DNA of 43,169 nt. Origin: Lachnospiraceae bacterium (GTDB lineage Bacteria; Bacillota_A; Clostridia; Lachnospirales; Lachnospiraceae). Numbering within the stretch: the first letter of the stretch is position 1; each line of letters opens with the position of its first letter. Positions 42,616 through 43,169 of the stretch are shown here, piece after piece. The notes beneath the pieces were generated by a model. The model was not told where the DNA came from. It searched no databases and saw only the letters and a program-made list of their open reading frames with translations. Made by a program: the position numbers and the translations under genes. The stretch covers positions 1 to 43,169 of the forward strand of contig JAFQCI010000036.1 in assembly GCA_017416505.1 (NCBI GenBank). Reading direction: 5' to 3'.

Positions 42616-42662
42616 TTGTTCGGAGTCAAAATGCCGGTTTTATAGGATTCGACTCTGAACAA
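42616..42662 (+). terminator. Hairpin after the cvpA-like gene
   Basis: TTGTTCGGAGTC (42616-42627) pairs with GACTCTGAACAA (42651-42662) with one G-T pair and a 23-nt loop. There is no strong T tract, so termination efficiency is uncertain; it separates the operon from the rRNA promoters. Confidence 0.5.
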
Positions 42663-42703
42663 CACTTGATTAAAAATGAATCTAAAAAAAGTGAAAATAA
42701 GTA

Positions 42704-42732
42704 TTGACAATTAGAGAATCAAATGATATGAT
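42704..42732 (+). promoter_or_regulatory. rRNA operon promoter P1
   Basis: TTGACA (42704-42709), 17 nt, TATGAT (42727-42732). First of three promoters spaced about 115 nt apart. Confidence 0.85.
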
Positions 42733-42751
42733 ATCACTTGTCGGTGAGAAG

Positions 42752-42781
42752 TTGTTTGAAAAGTTCGAACAATTCAAACAA
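42752..42781. other. Palindrome between rRNA promoters P1 and P2
   Basis: TTGTTTGAA (42752-42760) and TTCAAACAA (42773-42781) flank the self-complementary GTTCGAAC (42763-42770). A degraded form, with AATTG-AAA-CAATT, lies in the next repeat unit. It could be a factor-binding site or part of the promoter duplication. Confidence 0.5.
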
Positions 42782-42815
42782 TTTAAAAAAGTCAATAAAA
42801 AATAAAAAATAAGTG

Positions 42816-42844
42816 TTGACAACAGTTGAAGAAAGTGATATGAT
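42816..42844 (+). promoter_or_regulatory. rRNA operon promoter P2
   Basis: TTGACA (42816-42821), 17 nt, TATGAT (42839-42844); same hexamers as P1, and the initial region CAACTGTCG resembles CACTTGTCG after P1. Confidence 0.85.
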
Positions 42845-42932
42845 AACAACTGTCGATTCGAAAAAAGTAAATTGTATAAAAAATTGAAACAATTCGAAAA
42901 ATTAAAAAACAACACAAAAAAATAAAAAAGTG

Positions 42933-42961
42933 TTGACAAATGAAATCGACTGTGATAAGAT
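42933..42961 (+). promoter_or_regulatory. rRNA operon promoter P3
   Basis: TTGACA (42933-42938), 17 nt, TAAGAT (42956-42961). A small hairpin CTCGC-TCA-GCGAG follows at about 42973-42985. Leader to the 16S gene is about 170 nt. Confidence 0.85.
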
Positions 42962-43001
42962 ATAGAAGTTGACTCGCTCAGCGAGGAAATGAAAAATCAA
43001 A

Positions 43002-43032
43002 AGAGAACATTGATAACTGAACAATATAACAA
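43002..43032 (+). promoter_or_regulatory. boxA-like antitermination region of the rRNA leader
   Basis: AGAGAACATTGATAACTGAA resembles the boxA/nut-type leader segment (GTTCTTTGAAAACTGAA) found before 16S genes in Clostridia. Downstream, TGAAAATTCT/AGAATTTCA and GCCT/AGGC can form small hairpins before the 16S start. Confidence 0.45.
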
Positions 43033-43136
43033 CCCTGAAAATTCTAAAGAATTTCAGAAACGAACAGCCTAAAAAGGCAACCAAAAACAGTAAAAGGGAA
43101 AAATTAGCCAGAAGTTAATTTTGACCGGACAAACCA

Positions 43137-43169
43137 TAACATGAGAGTTTGATCCTGGCTCAGGATGAA
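43137..43169 (+). rRNA. rrs: 16S ribosomal RNA, 5' end only
   Basis: The universal 16S 5' sequence AGAGTTTGATCCTGGCTCAG begins at 43144, which is E. coli position 8, so nucleotide 1 is near 43137. The gene continues past the window. Same strand as most genes here. Confidence 0.97.

Noticed and set aside
1..43169. Phage, integrated element, defence system or CRISPR array
   Set aside because: Gene content is housekeeping throughout. I saw no integrase, transposase, Cas, toxin-antitoxin or restriction genes and no regularly spaced repeat array.

Overview
The window is about 43 kb of low-GC DNA from a Gram-positive member of the Clostridia, most likely a spore-forming gut-type Lachnospiraceae. 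The evidence is: Shine-Dalgarno sites of the AGGAGG type before most genes; lipoprotein signal peptides; a YyaC/DUF1256 spore gene with a sigma-F-like promoter; PerR, DUF1292 and DUF5711 genes; and a fab cluster with a FabK-like flavoprotein. The genus is inference. I see no phage, insertion sequence, CRISPR array or tRNA gene. The right edge runs into the first ~33 bases of a 16S rRNA gene.

Layout. (1) 1-7545, housekeeping run: ilvE, gltX, a PcrA/UvrD-like helicase, a DUF1292 protein, argJ and trpS, many overlapping or nearly so. (2) 7546-10532: a 144-nt palindromic element, a DUF1015 protein, a second repeat and a MATE transporter. (3) 10533-15592, fatty-acid synthesis: acpP alone, then fabD-fabG-fabF-fabZ and a FabK/nitronate-monooxygenase-like gene. 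Two FabT-like palindromes (TTTGA-N3-TCAAA) sit at acpP and before fabD. (4) 15712-17250, minus strand: an aldose epimerase and a cold-shock gene whose leader holds a long terminator-like hairpin. (5) 17452-23947: a trigger-factor-like lipoprotein, then a maltodextrin cluster (binding lipoprotein, two permeases, malQ). (6) 24111-31655: an orphan membrane lipoprotein, perR, tkt, a large cytosolic GGDEF protein with a structured leader, and a small membrane protein. (7) 31926-38401: thrS, two further maltodextrin-type binding lipoproteins without permeases, maf and a coiled-coil membrane protein. (8) 38481-42607: yyaC on the minus strand, then an inactive MPN/JAMM-like domain joined to a membrane helix and LysM, a DUF5711 protein and a CvpA-like protein. 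(9) 42608-43169: the rRNA operon leader with three near-identical promoters.

How the genes work together: the fab genes supply the acyl-carrier elongation cycle, with two shared operators suggesting one regulator encoded elsewhere. The maltodextrin genes bring in linear glucans, which MalQ rearranges; the ATPase must come from elsewhere. tkt feeds the pentose phosphate pathway. PerR probably controls itself and may touch tkt.

The observations most worth following are the pseudo-JAMM/LysM protein, the GGDEF leader structure, the csp leader hairpin, the paired FabT-like sites, the MalG insertion, the orphan binding-protein pair and the modular intergenic repeats.
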